Positions 1-8,992 of a DNA stretch of 64,000 bases are shown piece by piece. Source of the stretch: Fibrobacter sp. GTDB taxonomy: Bacteria > Fibrobacterota > Fibrobacteria > Fibrobacterales > Fibrobacteraceae. Position 1 is the stretch's first letter. Each line of letters begins with the position of its first letter. The position numbers were made by a program, and so were the translations under genes. The notes below the pieces were generated by a model. That model did no database searches and had not been told where the DNA came from. It saw nothing but the letters and a program-made list of their open reading frames with translations. The stretch lies in NCBI GenBank assembly GCA_017475045.1, contig JAFVGH010000034.1:36839-100838 (forward strand). The letters are read 5' to 3'.

Positions 1-321
1 ATGGATAGTCCCCAAAACCGGCAATTCAATATCTCCGTTCTGATCCACAAGATATGCGATGCCCGTATTCGTATTATAGTTGGCATTATTGGCATTACGC
101 AGATTGAACGGACGTGCCAACTCTGTATCGAAACTAGTAATAATGACATCTAATTCATCATATGGACTAATAACCGCCTCGAACTTGTTTTCCAGTTCGA
201 TTTGGGTGTTATGTTTCATATCTTGAAGATAGGCGATCTTCCTGTTTGTTACACAAGAAACTGCTGACACGGCAGCCAATGCAATGACGATACCCGTCCG
301 GATGATTCTTTTGCTATTCAT
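1..321 (-). CDS. Wza-like polysaccharide export lipoprotein, partial
   Basis: This is the N-terminal 107 codons of a gene that runs off the left edge. It begins with a lipoprotein signal peptide: MNSKR, a hydrophobic run, then AVSC, giving a lipidated cysteine near residue 23. The mature part holds the segment ISPYDELDVIITSFDTEL, which fits the start of the polysaccharide export (Wza/BexD) domain, followed by YLVDQNGDIELPVLGTI, also typical of that domain. The family forms the outer-membrane channel for capsule or O-polysaccharide export. It lies directly downstream of wecB and is the last gene of the polysaccharide locus in this window. The assignment rests on motif resemblance only, because the SLBB repeats would lie outside the window. 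Confidence 0.85.
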   Translation of the reverse strand, partial: MNSKRIIRTGIVIALAAVSAVSCVTNRKIAYLQDMKHNTQIELENKFEAVISPYDELDVIITSFDTELARPFNLRNANNANYNTNTGIAYLVDQNGDIELPVLGTIH

Positions 322-345
322 GGTCAAGGTATATTTTTCAACCTA

Positions 346-353
346 CAAATATA
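346..353 (-). promoter_or_regulatory. Possible -7 element upstream of the Wza-like gene
   Basis: On the minus strand the sequence reads TATATTTG, a match to the Bacteroidetes -7 consensus TAnnTTTG. It lies 24 bases before the ATG of the Wza-like gene and just after the wecB stop codon. I see no TTG at the usual 19-21 base spacing; the nearest candidates sit 12 and 23 bases away. An internal promoter is therefore possible but weakly supported. Confidence 0.3.
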
Positions 354-359
354 GACAAA

Positions 360-1481
360 TTATTTCAACTTTTCCACAATTCGGGGACAAGCTTTCCCGT
401 CTCCGTACGGATTGACGGCATGACTCATCGTATCGTAATGGTTCTGGTCATTCAACAAAGCGGAAACCTCGCCTACGATTCGGTCATAATCCGTCCCCAC
501 TAACCGCACCGTGCCGGCATCCAAAGCCTCCGGCCGTTCAGTCGTATCTCGCATTACCAACACTGGCTTTCCAAGTCCCGGCGCCTCCTCCTGGATACCG
601 CCCGAATCCGTCAGCACGATATAACTCCTGGACATCAAATACACAAAATCCAAATAATCCAGCGGCTCGATGAAGAATAGATTCTCCCGCTTTTCTTCAC
701 CGAAAACCTGCTTGATCGGCTTCCGTACATTCGGATTCAAATGCATCGGATACACAAAATCCACCTCCGGATACTTCCGCGCCAGATCCCGTATCGCCGT
801 GCACATACTGATGAATCCCTCTCCGAAGTTCTCCCTCCGGTGTCCGGTAATCAGTACCATTCTTCTGTCATCCTGAGGAAGCGCAGCGACCGAAGGATCT
901 GAAGGTTTGTAGCCTTTCTCCATCACATTCTTCACGACCCAATGCAACGCATCGATGACGGTATTCCCCGTCACTGTAATCTTCTCCTCCGGAACCCCCT
1001 CATTCAGCAGATTCTGCCGGCTCAACGGAGTCGGAGCGAAGTCATACTCCGCAATCCGTCCCGTGACCTGACGATTCATTTCCTCTGGCCAGGGGCTATA
1101 GAGGTTGTGCGTGCGAAGGCCAGCTTCCACATGACCAACCGGAATCTGGCGGTAGAAGGCAGCCATTGCCGCAGCCATCGAGGTCGTTGTGTCACCATGG
1201 ACCAGCACAACATCGGGTTTCACAGTATCCAAGACTTCACGCATCCCGGTAAGCACGCGAGCCGTGACATCATACAGATCCTGGCCCTGCTTCATGATAT
1301 TCAGGTCGTAGTCTGGCTTCACGTCGAAGATCTGCAACACCTGGTCTAGCATCTCTCGATGCTGTCCCGTCACGCACACCACGGTCTCAAACGATTCCGG
1401 ATGCTTCTGGAATTCCTTGACCAGTGGGCACATCTTGATGGCCTCGGGGCGGGTTCCGAACACGAGCATTATTCTCTTCAT
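360..1481 (-). CDS. wecB: UDP-N-acetylglucosamine 2-epimerase (non-hydrolysing)
   Basis: This 373-residue protein has the full length of the non-hydrolysing UDP-GlcNAc 2-epimerases. Visible family motifs are [10 protein letters not shown] at the N-terminus, [44 protein letters not shown] and [20 protein letters not shown] near the C-terminus. The enzyme interconverts UDP-GlcNAc and UDP-ManNAc in the cytoplasm. The neighbouring wecC then oxidises UDP-ManNAc to UDP-ManNAcA, so the pair supplies a mannosaminuronic acid precursor to the polysaccharide. A WbpI-like role on a 2,3-diacetamido-uronate is also possible, given the WlbB/WbpD- and WbpE-like genes at the other end of the locus. The start [13 protein letters not shown] is unambiguous. 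Confidence 0.95.
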   Translation of the reverse strand: MKRIMLVFGTRPEAIKMCPLVKEFQKHPESFETVVCVTGQHREMLDQVLQIFDVKPDYDLNIMKQGQDLYDVTARVLTGMREVLDTVKPDVVLVHGDTTTSMAAAMAAFYRQIPVGHVEAGLRTHNLYSPWPEEMNRQVTGRIAEYDFAPTPLSRQNLLNEGVPEEKITVTGNTVIDALHWVVKNVMEKGYKPSDPSVAALPQDDRRMVLITGHRRENFGEGFISMCTAIRDLARKYPEVDFVYPMHLNPNVRKPIKQVFGEEKRENLFFIEPLDYLDFVYLMSRSYIVLTDSGGIQEEAPGLGKPVLVMRDTTERPEALDAGTVRLVGTDYDRIVGEVSALLNDQNHYDTMSHAVNPYGDGKACPRIVEKLK

Positions 1482-1510
1482 AGATTCTTCGCTTTGCTCA
1501 GAAAGACAAG

Positions 1511-2719
1511 CTAAATATGGTAAACACCATAGAGCGGGCAGATGTTGTGGCAGTCCAGAATCACCTTGCCGGCGAGCTTGTCCCAGTTACCCTTAATCTG
1601 GTCGTGCTTGACCATGATGACGACCATGTCCACATCGCGGAGGAAAGCGTCGAAGTCGTGATACTGATTCTTCACGATATCCTTCTCAATCAGCGGATCA
1701 TAGACCTTCAACGGTTCGGCGAGGTGACGCTCCTGGCATTCAAGCAACTGCAACGTCGGGCTCTCACGGACATCATCGACATTCTCCTTGTAGGTCAAGC
1801 CGTAGAGGCCAACGCGACGAGTATCCGTAATGCCATTCTCCTTCATAATCTCGTGAATGCGATTCAGGACAAAGGCGGGCTGGCCGTCGTTCGTCTTCAT
1901 TGATTCGTCAATGACTTTCGCCAGTGAAGGATAGTCCCCAACCAGGAACCACGGATCCACGCTGATGCAGTGGCCGCCGACGCCGGGGCCGGGCTGGAGG
2001 ATGTTCACACGCGGGTGCATGTTGCAGATGCGGATGATCTCGTAGACGTCCATATTGTCGTGGCGGCAGATGCGGGCGAGTTCGTTCGCAAAGGCGATAT
2101 TCACAGCACGGAAGGTGTTCTCGACGACCTTGGTCATTTCGGCCGTACGGATATCCGTGACCACGATTTCGCCTTGGCAGAAACTAGCATAGCAGGCCTT
2201 GACCTTCTCGCCGATAGCCTTGTCATCGGCACCGATCGTGCGGTTGTTGTGCAAGAGTTCATAGACCATATTGCCGGGGATGATACGCTCGGGGGCATGG
2301 ACCAGGTTCACCTTTTTGCCGGAATCGGCAATCACGGGGCGGACGGACTTGTCGATGGTGCCGGGAGAGATCGTGGACTCGATCACCACCGTCGCCCCGT
2401 CGGGGCAAACGGAGAGCACCTGCTTGACCGCGGCGACCACGTAGCAAGGGTCGACTTTCTTGGAGAACTTGTCATACGGGGTCGGGACGGAGACGATGTA
2501 CATGTCCGTTTTCTGGTATTCCGTGGTGAAGCGGATTCCACCCTTCACGGCGGCGGCGAAAAGCTCATCCAGGCCGTCCTCCTTGAAGGTCGTCTTGCCG
2601 GCGTTGAGCGTTGCCACTAACTCTTTATTGTAATCCGTGCCGATGACCTCCAATCCATGGGAGGCCAGCATCAAGGCCGTAGGGAGGCCGATATAGCCGA
2701 GGCCGATAATGTTAATCAT
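1511..2719 (-). CDS. wecC: UDP-N-acetyl-D-mannosaminuronate dehydrogenase family
   Basis: This 402-residue protein belongs to the UDP-glucose/GDP-mannose dehydrogenase family. The N-terminal Rossmann motif is [10 protein letters not shown]. The catalytic cysteine lies in [16 protein letters not shown], the form typical of WecC. The C-terminal domain includes [15 protein letters not shown]. The reaction is NAD-dependent four-electron oxidation of UDP-ManNAc to UDP-ManNAcA, fitting the downstream wecB. Its start overlaps the end of no upstream gene. Its ATG shares an ATGA overlap with the stop region of the glycosyltransferase gene that lies to its right on the map and upstream in transcription. 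Its base composition is visibly more GC-rich than that of the next dozen genes. Confidence 0.93.
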   Translation of the reverse strand: MINIIGLGYIGLPTALMLASHGLEVIGTDYNKELVATLNAGKTTFKEDGLDELFAAAVKGGIRFTTEYQKTDMYIVSVPTPYDKFSKKVDPCYVVAAVKQVLSVCPDGATVVIESTISPGTIDKSVRPVIADSGKKVNLVHAPERIIPGNMVYELLHNNRTIGADDKAIGEKVKACYASFCQGEIVVTDIRTAEMTKVVENTFRAVNIAFANELARICRHDNMDVYEIIRICNMHPRVNILQPGPGVGGHCISVDPWFLVGDYPSLAKVIDESMKTNDGQPAFVLNRIHEIMKENGITDTRRVGLYGLTYKENVDDVRESPTLQLLECQERHLAEPLKVYDPLIEKDIVKNQYHDFDAFLRDVDMVVIMVKHDQIKGNWDKLAGKVILDCHNICPLYGVYHI

Positions 2720-3780
2720 AAACTGTAGTCAATTAATAATTTGCGAGTTAATACTCTATCAATCAGTCTGCATACCTTAGATGCTGACCAATTCTCTTGG
2801 GCATATTTTAGATTCCGGGAACCTAAATGATTGTCCCTTCTCTCATCCTCAATAGCATTCAATACAGATTGCCTGACGGACGCTCTGTCATATGGATTAA
2901 AAGAATAATTCTCGGTCTCTTTCAAGATCTCTCCAACATTTCCCAAATCGGGGCCAACAACCACCTTGCCAGCTGAATAAGCTAAAGGAAGATTGCCAGA
3001 ATTGAGAATTTCTTTCCTTTGAATAAAAACAACATCTGATGCGTATAGCCAGACGTTCAGTTCATCATCCGGCAAATAACCAGAATATTTAATCCCCATC
3101 CTTTTGTACTGAAGAACATTCAGCAAATACTTAATAGTCCTTTTGATATGGCGTCCGTTATAAAAATGCCCCATCGGTATACGTGGAACCAAAAAAGTCA
3201 GATGTCGGTTATTAATATCTTTTGCCATCTCAATAAACAACCGTACTTCGTCGTCATTACGAAAGGCTCCAAAAGAAGAAACCACAATGTTATTTTCAGG
3301 TATATGAAGCCTTCGTTTGGCGTCAGCGGTGCAAAGAGGATGCGCCCATAAATTGCCAGCGATATGATGCGGTGCTATAAAGTGATATCGATGGGGGTAC
3401 TTTTCACTCATAATTCTAAAGCTGTATCTCCCTAAATGATGGAAGGCATCCACCTTAGAATAAACCAAATTATACAAGTCTGTTGTCAGTACATCATTAT
3501 TATGAGGATGCAGATTATGACATGTTACCACTGTTCTGACACCAGACTCTTTTATTCGGTCAAAATGACGTGACAGTCTTTCAAGATCGATTTGATTTCT
3601 ACTCCAATTAAAGATAGCTTCTGGCCATTGGAAGTATAATAAGTCATATTTTTCAAAAGAATCCCAAAAATCATTTAAGTTACACACGACAATGTGACCG
3701 CACTTAATCAATCCATCCACCAAAGACTGCACGTAAGCGTTCTTATCTAATCCACTATGGATGACCATCAATATTCTCAT
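2716..3780 (-). CDS. Glycosyltransferase, GT-B fold (GT4-like)
   Basis: This 354-residue protein looks like a GT4-type glycosyltransferase. The N-terminus MRILMVIHSGLDKNAYVQSL is a first Rossmann strand plus a glycine-rich loop. TCHNLHPHN lies in the middle, and the C-terminal donor-binding half contains a conserved-looking PLAYSAGKVVVGPDLGNVGEIL stretch in the place of the EX7E region. It is cytoplasmic or peripheral to the membrane and would add one sugar to the growing glycan. Donor and acceptor cannot be told. The stop overlaps the start of wecC by four bases (ATGA), so the two are translationally coupled. It is AT-richer than wecC. Confidence 0.75.
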   Translation of the reverse strand: MRILMVIHSGLDKNAYVQSLVDGLIKCGHIVVCNLNDFWDSFEKYDLLYFQWPEAIFNWSRNQIDLERLSRHFDRIKESGVRTVVTCHNLHPHNNDVLTTDLYNLVYSKVDAFHHLGRYSFRIMSEKYPHRYHFIAPHHIAGNLWAHPLCTADAKRRLHIPENNIVVSSFGAFRNDDEVRLFIEMAKDINNRHLTFLVPRIPMGHFYNGRHIKRTIKYLLNVLQYKRMGIKYSGYLPDDELNVWLYASDVVFIQRKEILNSGNLPLAYSAGKVVVGPDLGNVGEILKETENYSFNPYDRASVRQSVLNAIEDERRDNHLGSRNLKYAQENWSASKVCRLIDRVLTRKLLIDYSL

Positions 3781-3792
3781 ATCCCAACTCTG

Positions 3793-4314
3793 CTATCTAT
3801 ATTTGGAATTGAACGACAAAACATAGTCTTTCGTTCTATTGCGATCACTAATCTTTTTCGCCGGTATGCCCCCATAGACTGCATTCTCTTCAATGTCCTT
3901 TGTAACGACGGCGTAAGCTGCACAAACGGAACTATTACCGATTTGAACTCCAGGCTTAATCATTACTCTGCAACCAATCCAGCAATAATCCCCTATCCTA
4001 ACATCTGCACCTTTGGATTCATGTGTATGAACATCATGCTCCATCGTCCATATTATGCTCTCCTGAGCAATATCAACATGATTGCCAATATCAATGAGCC
4101 CACCTCTCCCATCGAGAAGAGTATTCGAATTAATGACACAATTATCACCAATTCGAATATTGCTCCCATTTCTAAACTGGACCTTTCTGCATATGACAGT
4201 GCCCTTCCCGATAGTTACATGGTACCTTTTCATCACCCAAATACGAAACCTCCTAGAAGGGACGTTCATTAAGATAGGCTGAAGCCAGTAATACTTAAAG
4301 TTGTAACTAAACAT
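3793..4314 (-). CDS. Left-handed beta-helix acyltransferase (WcaF/LacA-like)
   Basis: This 173-residue protein consists largely of hexapeptide repeats, for example GSNIRIGDNCVI, GGLIDIGNHVDI and GADVRIGDYCWIG. It has a catalytic-type histidine in the EHDVHTHES loop and ends with the usual VVTKDIEENAVYGGIPAKKI segment. Such enzymes move an acetyl group from acetyl-CoA to a sugar hydroxyl. Here it probably O-acetylates a residue of the polysaccharide or a precursor. The ATG at 4314 is preferred over a TTG one codon upstream. It starts four bases after the stop of the GT2 gene that precedes it in transcription. Confidence 0.85.
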   Translation of the reverse strand: MFSYNFKYYWLQPILMNVPSRRFRIWVMKRYHVTIGKGTVICRKVQFRNGSNIRIGDNCVINSNTLLDGRGGLIDIGNHVDIAQESIIWTMEHDVHTHESKGADVRIGDYCWIGCRVMIKPGVQIGNSSVCAAYAVVTKDIEENAVYGGIPAKKISDRNRTKDYVLSFNSKYR

Positions 4315-4318
4315 CAAT

Positions 4319-5311
4319 TCAGCGCATAACGTTTAGTAAACAGAGAAATCCATATAAGAAAAAAGCGGGAAGATTCTTCCCTATCCAAACACATGATTTA
4401 AGATATGTTCTATCCATTCTACAAATCATTACTCTTTCATCCTTCAATAAAGAAGAAATAAAACGCAAATCCTGGCGGGAGAGATGCTTTGGCTTGGTAT
4501 TTCTAATGATTGTCAAATACCGAAAAACATATCTTCGAATCACATCCATAGGGAAAAGGTCCCGGACTGAACGGCAGGAAAAAACCTTCTCAAAATTACT
4601 TACGACATCAACATAACAGGTCAAGAAAGCGATGAGCGGTTTCAAATGAGCCTGGCTGGAGATGTCACTGCTTAAGGAGCGTTCTCTTCTCTTTTGTATG
4701 TAGACAATATTGTTCAAAGTCCTAAAAGAATCTGCATAGAGCAGATAGGAAAACACAAACACCTTGTCTTCTCCATAACGAAGATTCTCGTTGAATCTCA
4801 AACCATTCTGTCGAATAGTATCTGTCTTGTACAATTTTGCCGCAGGCCCTTCTAGCAAAACAGGACAAGAGAAAGCGTCATCAAGGAAGTGCTCTTTTCT
4901 ATCTATCTGATAATAACTATCCGAACTATATCTAAACTCCTGTTCATGTCCATTGATAATCCGAAGCATTCCTCCCACTGAAAAATCCGACACTCCTGAA
5001 ACCATGCTTTCCAGGGCTCCATCGGATAATTCATCATCCGAATCAACAAACATCACAAATAATCCTTGAGCGTGATCCAAACCCAAATTACGGGCAGAAC
5101 TGACGCCTTTATTTACGGTGTGGAAAACACTTATTCTTAAATCCTTCTTTGCATAATCATCGCAGATTACTCCTGACCCATCCGAACTGCCGTCATCGAC
5201 AAGAATAAGCTCAAAGTCAGCAAAAGACTGCTTTAGAATACTGTTAAGACAAGCACTTAAGTATTGCTTGGTATTATAAACTGGGACTATGATAGAAACG
5301 TAAGGGCTCAT
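4319..5311 (-). CDS. Glycosyltransferase family 2
   Basis: This 330-residue protein opens with the GT2 (GT-A fold) pattern: VSIIVPVYNTKQYLSACLNS, then LILVDDGSSDGSG, then the metal-binding region VMFVDSDDELSD. The C-terminal part carries no membrane helix that I can see clearly. It transfers a single sugar from a nucleotide-activated donor on the cytoplasmic side. A longer reading frame continues upstream to 5383, but it overlaps the deacetylase gene. The ATG at 5311, two bases after the deacetylase stop, places the GT2 motif at the N-terminus as the family requires. Confidence 0.88.
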   Translation of the reverse strand: MSPYVSIIVPVYNTKQYLSACLNSILKQSFADFELILVDDGSSDGSGVICDDYAKKDLRISVFHTVNKGVSSARNLGLDHAQGLFVMFVDSDDELSDGALESMVSGVSDFSVGGMLRIINGHEQEFRYSSDSYYQIDRKEHFLDDAFSCPVLLEGPAAKLYKTDTIRQNGLRFNENLRYGEDKVFVFSYLLYADSFRTLNNIVYIQKRRERSLSSDISSQAHLKPLIAFLTCYVDVVSNFEKVFSCRSVRDLFPMDVIRRYVFRYLTIIRNTKPKHLSRQDLRFISSLLKDERVMICRMDRTYLKSCVWIGKNLPAFFLYGFLCLLNVMR

Positions 5312-5313
5312 AT

Positions 5314-6048
5314 CTAATGAACCATAATGAGGGCTCGCTTTATCATGTTTTTTACATTCTGCAGAATCAATTCCTCGCACCAAGCAAAGCCGAAAGGATT
5401 CCAGCGTTGGGGATGGACCGTGATCATTATATCCTTTGGAATAACACCTCGCCGGAGACCATCGATTACATCCTCCGTAGAATGAAAGGTCAAGCCTTTA
5501 GAGGTCCACTCATCCTGATACTGCGGAATCTTATCCCGGACGCTCACCTTGTAACCATCCCAACGGCGGCCAGTGTCGGTTAGATAAAAAACCTTAGAGA
5601 AATCCGTGTCCAGATAAGGCTCGCTCTCAATACCGAGAGTCTTGTAATCATACTTCTTCCAGATATCCTTGCTGTCATATGGCGACCGAGGGCTTCCATG
5701 CATGCAGATACTCTTTACGGGCACCAACTTCCGCAAGGCTTCCAAATTCTTGCAAAAGTCCTCATAGGCCTTGTCAATGTCACCGTCGCAGGTCGTAAGA
5801 GATTCATAATGATATCCCACTTCGTGGCCAAGAGCAGCGATTTCACGGATAATCCCCTCGTCCCAACTGTCCGGGACCGCACGGAAATAGTAGACACCCA
5901 ACATACCCTTCTCCGCTTCCAGACGAGCCGTTCGAAAGGAATTCTGTGGAAGCAAGTCCACGTCGTGCCGAAGAACTAAAGAATGGAAACCATACCCTTT
6001 CAAAGCATCAAGGAGGGCGCCGTATTTTTCCAACGTAAAGTCCATCAT
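5314..6048 (-). CDS. Polysaccharide deacetylase-like protein
   Basis: This 244-residue protein resembles the NodB-type carbohydrate esterases. LRHDVDLLPQNS holds the catalytic-base/metal HDVD motif near residue 29. GHEVGYHYES holds the second metal-binding histidine pair, and MITVHPQRWNPF near the end supplies a late histidine. It would remove N- or O-acetyl groups from a glycan. It is followed in order by DUF354, FemAB-like and GT4 genes, an arrangement also known from PEP-CTERM/exosortase exopolysaccharide loci. The ATG at 6048 overlaps the stop of the DUF354 gene by four bases; a second ATG follows at once at 6045. Confidence 0.8.
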   Translation of the reverse strand: MMDFTLEKYGALLDALKGYGFHSLVLRHDVDLLPQNSFRTARLEAEKGMLGVYYFRAVPDSWDEGIIREIAALGHEVGYHYESLTTCDGDIDKAYEDFCKNLEALRKLVPVKSICMHGSPRSPYDSKDIWKKYDYKTLGIESEPYLDTDFSKVFYLTDTGRRWDGYKVSVRDKIPQYQDEWTSKGLTFHSTEDVIDGLRRGVIPKDIMITVHPQRWNPFGFAWCEELILQNVKNMIKRALIMVH

Positions 6049-7148
6049 CTGAAATTGTACTGATAGTCAGGATTCTCCATCATAACCTTCCGACTGTTGG
6101 GATAATCCTCAATGAACCAGACCAAGAACTTGGTCAAGTCAATCTTGTCGGAAAGCATCCGATCTCGCCGTTCCATACACACTTTCTTTCGATCGGACTC
6201 ATTCAACCAGGTCTGCACCGACCGGAAAAAGCCCTCTATGTCCTTGGCCTTGTGGCTGAAGCCAAGTTGGTACTTATCCTCAATCTCGTTCAAGTAAGCC
6301 AAGCGACCGGAGAAATCGTTCAATCTGACAAAGGGAGTACCTAATACACCAGCTTCAGCTGCCATCGTCTGGCTGTCACCGATGAACAAATCGGCAAAGG
6401 CCATAATGTGATGAATGTCCAGTGGGTTGATATGCATCCGGTACTTCTCCAACTCGGGTTCCAGCGGTCGTTCAGACGTAATATACACTTCTCCACCGGT
6501 CGCCTCCAGCATGGACACCAACCGCAGGGCTGTATCCTTCTCAATACCATGGACACCGGTGTCATGATGCGCTGTTAACTGAGCAAAACGGATCAAATAA
6601 AAAGGATTATCCTGAGAGATACCATACTTTTCCAAGAATTTACGGTCCGGGGTAAAACTATTTGGATGAAGATAAGCCAATTCATGGTAGGAATGATGTC
6701 CTATCTTCTTATTCTCCCACTTCCCGCAACTGCAAATGGTTGGAGTGATAACGCCCGTGAAAAAGGGATAAAACAACTTGGCGAACAGCGGTGTCGCTTC
6801 TGCGTCATCCTCATCACAGTCAAAAGAGGGTATTCCCGTCAGTTTCCCGGCATAGGCAATCGCGCCATCGCAACCAATGAGGAAATCAGGTTTCGTCTGC
6901 CTGACTATCTTCATAACCGATCCGGTTTTCTGGATGAGCGACAGCGCCAAACCGACCTTCCCGGTCGTACGTGACCGCTCCTTGATTTTGAGATACTCCA
7001 TCCCGGAATTCACACAAAGCTGTTCCAGCACATCCTTCGGCCGGATAACGACCACCACCTTGTGTCCATGGTCCTTTAACGTGCCGATTGTGTTCCGGAA
7101 CAGGTGAAAATGCGCCGGATGGCTAATCATGAACAGATATGTATTCAT
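6045..7148 (-). CDS. DUF354 family protein (GT-B-like)
   Basis: This 367-residue protein starts with NTYLFMISHPAHFHLFRNTI, the hallmark of the DUF354 family, a group related in fold to UDP-GlcNAc 2-epimerases and MurG-like transferases. Further family-like segments are IGCDGAIAYAGKLTGIPSF and FADLFIGDSQTMAAEAGVLG, the latter resembling a sugar-nucleotide-binding region. No reaction has been assigned to it with certainty; a glycosyltransferase role is likely. It overlaps both neighbours by four bases, so deacetylase, DUF354 and FemAB-like genes form one tightly coupled block. Confidence 0.75.
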   Translation of the reverse strand: MNTYLFMISHPAHFHLFRNTIGTLKDHGHKVVVVIRPKDVLEQLCVNSGMEYLKIKERSRTTGKVGLALSLIQKTGSVMKIVRQTKPDFLIGCDGAIAYAGKLTGIPSFDCDEDDAEATPLFAKLFYPFFTGVITPTICSCGKWENKKIGHHSYHELAYLHPNSFTPDRKFLEKYGISQDNPFYLIRFAQLTAHHDTGVHGIEKDTALRLVSMLEATGGEVYITSERPLEPELEKYRMHINPLDIHHIMAFADLFIGDSQTMAAEAGVLGTPFVRLNDFSGRLAYLNEIEDKYQLGFSHKAKDIEGFFRSVQTWLNESDRKKVCMERRDRMLSDKIDLTKFLVWFIEDYPNSRKVMMENPDYQYNFR

Positions 7149-8074
7149 CGTTTTTTCATCAGATTAACAGCCCATTTACCCAAAGTGTACAAGGGCTTGT
7201 TGGCCACGTAGCGGAAACGGCCGTATTCGACTAATTCGCCACCAAATTTCGCTTTAAAATCACGGACGCCGTAACCGCCGTCGCCAGGAGCTCCGGCACC
7301 CATCATGTCAAAGCGCTTGAAACCATTCTCCGCGGCGAAACGGATTCCATGGTATGTAGCCACAGTTGATGGATAAACATTCTTGTACATACCGTCTTTC
7401 CCGCATGCGAACCATTCATAAACCGTATCTTCATCAAACACACAAACGGTTCCTCCGATTATCTCACCCTCATAACGAACCAGTATAAAAATGCTGAAGA
7501 AAGACTCATATAGCTTTTCAAAGAAAGATAATGGAAAGAGCGGCGTCTTTACTCGCGTCTTATACAGATCCTCCAATACGCTGTAGAACGCAACGACATC
7601 CTCCCGGGATGGATTCAAATCGACAGAAACGCCATTTTTCAAAGATGTCTTCACGTCCCGTTTGCGGCTCTTCCCCATCCGTTCTTCCATAGTGTCGGGA
7701 TCCGATGTATCCACAATGAAATCATAATGGGGTTCGTAAACAAATCCAACCTTTTCGAAATAGGTTCGATATGCCGAATAGTCCCGAAAATTACGGGTTT
7801 CAATGTAAATAGCGCGCCCCCGAAGACCGCAGACACACTGCTTCAAGAGTGACTCAATCTCATCTTCCCTAATGCCTTCTGCGAAATACGGCCCGGCATT
7901 GACAATCGCTCTTCTGGAAAAGAAACGCTTCAATGTGCCTCCATCGCTTTGAATATATCCTTGAATTCTACCGATTCTTCTGTCGCCACGTAATACTTCA
8001 TATCGGAAAGGTTCAAACAGACCGGTTGCTTCCAAAAAGGAATAATACGCGTCAGATTGGAAAATGTCTTCCAT
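7145..8074 (-). CDS. FemAB/GNAT-type acyltransferase
   Basis: This 309-residue protein fits the double-GNAT FemAB family (Acetyltransf_6). Supporting segments are GKSRKRDVKTSLKNGVSVD, the EIIGGTVCVFDEDTVYEW strand pair, and VRDFKAKFGGELVEYGRF near the end. Family members attach aminoacyl or acyl groups; in exopolysaccharide loci they are thought to modify the glycan. The start is the ATG at 8074, whose A is also the last base of the preceding gene's TGA (TGATG). An in-frame TTG three codons earlier is less likely. Substrate unknown. Confidence 0.8.
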   Translation of the reverse strand: MEDIFQSDAYYSFLEATGLFEPFRYEVLRGDRRIGRIQGYIQSDGGTLKRFFSRRAIVNAGPYFAEGIREDEIESLLKQCVCGLRGRAIYIETRNFRDYSAYRTYFEKVGFVYEPHYDFIVDTSDPDTMEERMGKSRKRDVKTSLKNGVSVDLNPSREDVVAFYSVLEDLYKTRVKTPLFPLSFFEKLYESFFSIFILVRYEGEIIGGTVCVFDEDTVYEWFACGKDGMYKNVYPSTVATYHGIRFAAENGFKRFDMMGAGAPGDGGYGVRDFKAKFGGELVEYGRFRYVANKPLYTLGKWAVNLMKKR

Positions 8075-8988
8075 CAATAACAAATCGAACTATAAATACC
8101 AATAAGTTTGGCCGCCACTTGAGTATTGGTCAATCCATCCCGCAAAACGGCCTCACGTCCACGAGTTCTTCCATCAAAAGCGAGTGCTTGCCGGAGCGCA
8201 TCGGCCAAAGACTGCGCATCCGATCTTGCCACAAAACATCCGTCGATTCCGGAAACCCTTTCCGCCACATCACCCACATCCACGCTAACGATCGGGCAAC
8301 CACAAGCCATCGCTTCTTTGATTACCTGGGGCGATCCTTCCGTGAAAGAGGTCATCAAGAATGCGTCGGAAGCCTGCATCAAAGTCGCAACCTGCTGACG
8401 AGAATATCCGCTGAGTTCAAGCAAAGTAGCCTCGGGGAAAAACTCCATGGCTTCTTTCGCCAGAGGAGCATTCTTAACCCGATTATCAAAAGCCCCGGCA
8501 AAGAGAACGTATCTCTTGGACGCATCAAGGCCCATGATTCTACGGGCTTCGGCCTTGTCAATTAATGGGTAATCCTCCTGGTTTATACCACAAGGGATGA
8601 GTGCATAATCTTTTTCCGGCTTGGCGATATTGACATTCCTCTGTGATACGAAGATATTGAACCGAGAACGACGGATTGACTTTTTCGACAGCAATAATAC
8701 TTTGGGGTCATTGATGTCACTACCGTGGTAAGTTGTAATCACGGGGACTTTCCTCTGGTAATTGGCGAGCAAGCCGCACAGACCGTAGTGGGCATGAATC
8801 AAATCCGGATGGAACTCCCAGATGGCTTTCTTTAACTTCGGGATCTGACGAAGATATCCAATGATTCCTTTGCCGTTCACGCCAAAAAAACAACAATCGG
8901 CGCCCAATTTCTCAATTGCTTCAACCTGCTCTGTGATAAACGGAGCATAATGACCATTCTTACAGCGGGCGACGATTAAGACTCGCAT
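8074..8988 (-). CDS. Glycosyltransferase family 4
   Basis: This 304-residue protein is a short GT4 enzyme. It has DLIHAHYGLCGLLAN and TTYHGSDIND in the acceptor half. In the donor half, TSFTEGSPQVIKEAMACGCP contains the E-x7-E motif that binds the nucleotide sugar. It is short for the family (usually 350-400), mostly in the linker and C-terminal helices, yet all core motifs are present. It overlaps the FemAB-like gene by one base and lies four bases after the FkbH-like gene. Confidence 0.87.
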   Translation of the reverse strand: MRVLIVARCKNGHYAPFITEQVEAIEKLGADCCFFGVNGKGIIGYLRQIPKLKKAIWEFHPDLIHAHYGLCGLLANYQRKVPVITTYHGSDINDPKVLLLSKKSIRRSRFNIFVSQRNVNIAKPEKDYALIPCGINQEDYPLIDKAEARRIMGLDASKRYVLFAGAFDNRVKNAPLAKEAMEFFPEATLLELSGYSRQQVATLMQASDAFLMTSFTEGSPQVIKEAMACGCPIVSVDVGDVAERVSGIDGCFVARSDAQSLADALRQALAFDGRTRGREAVLRDGLTNTQVAAKLIGIYSSICY

Positions 8989-8992
8989 CCTC

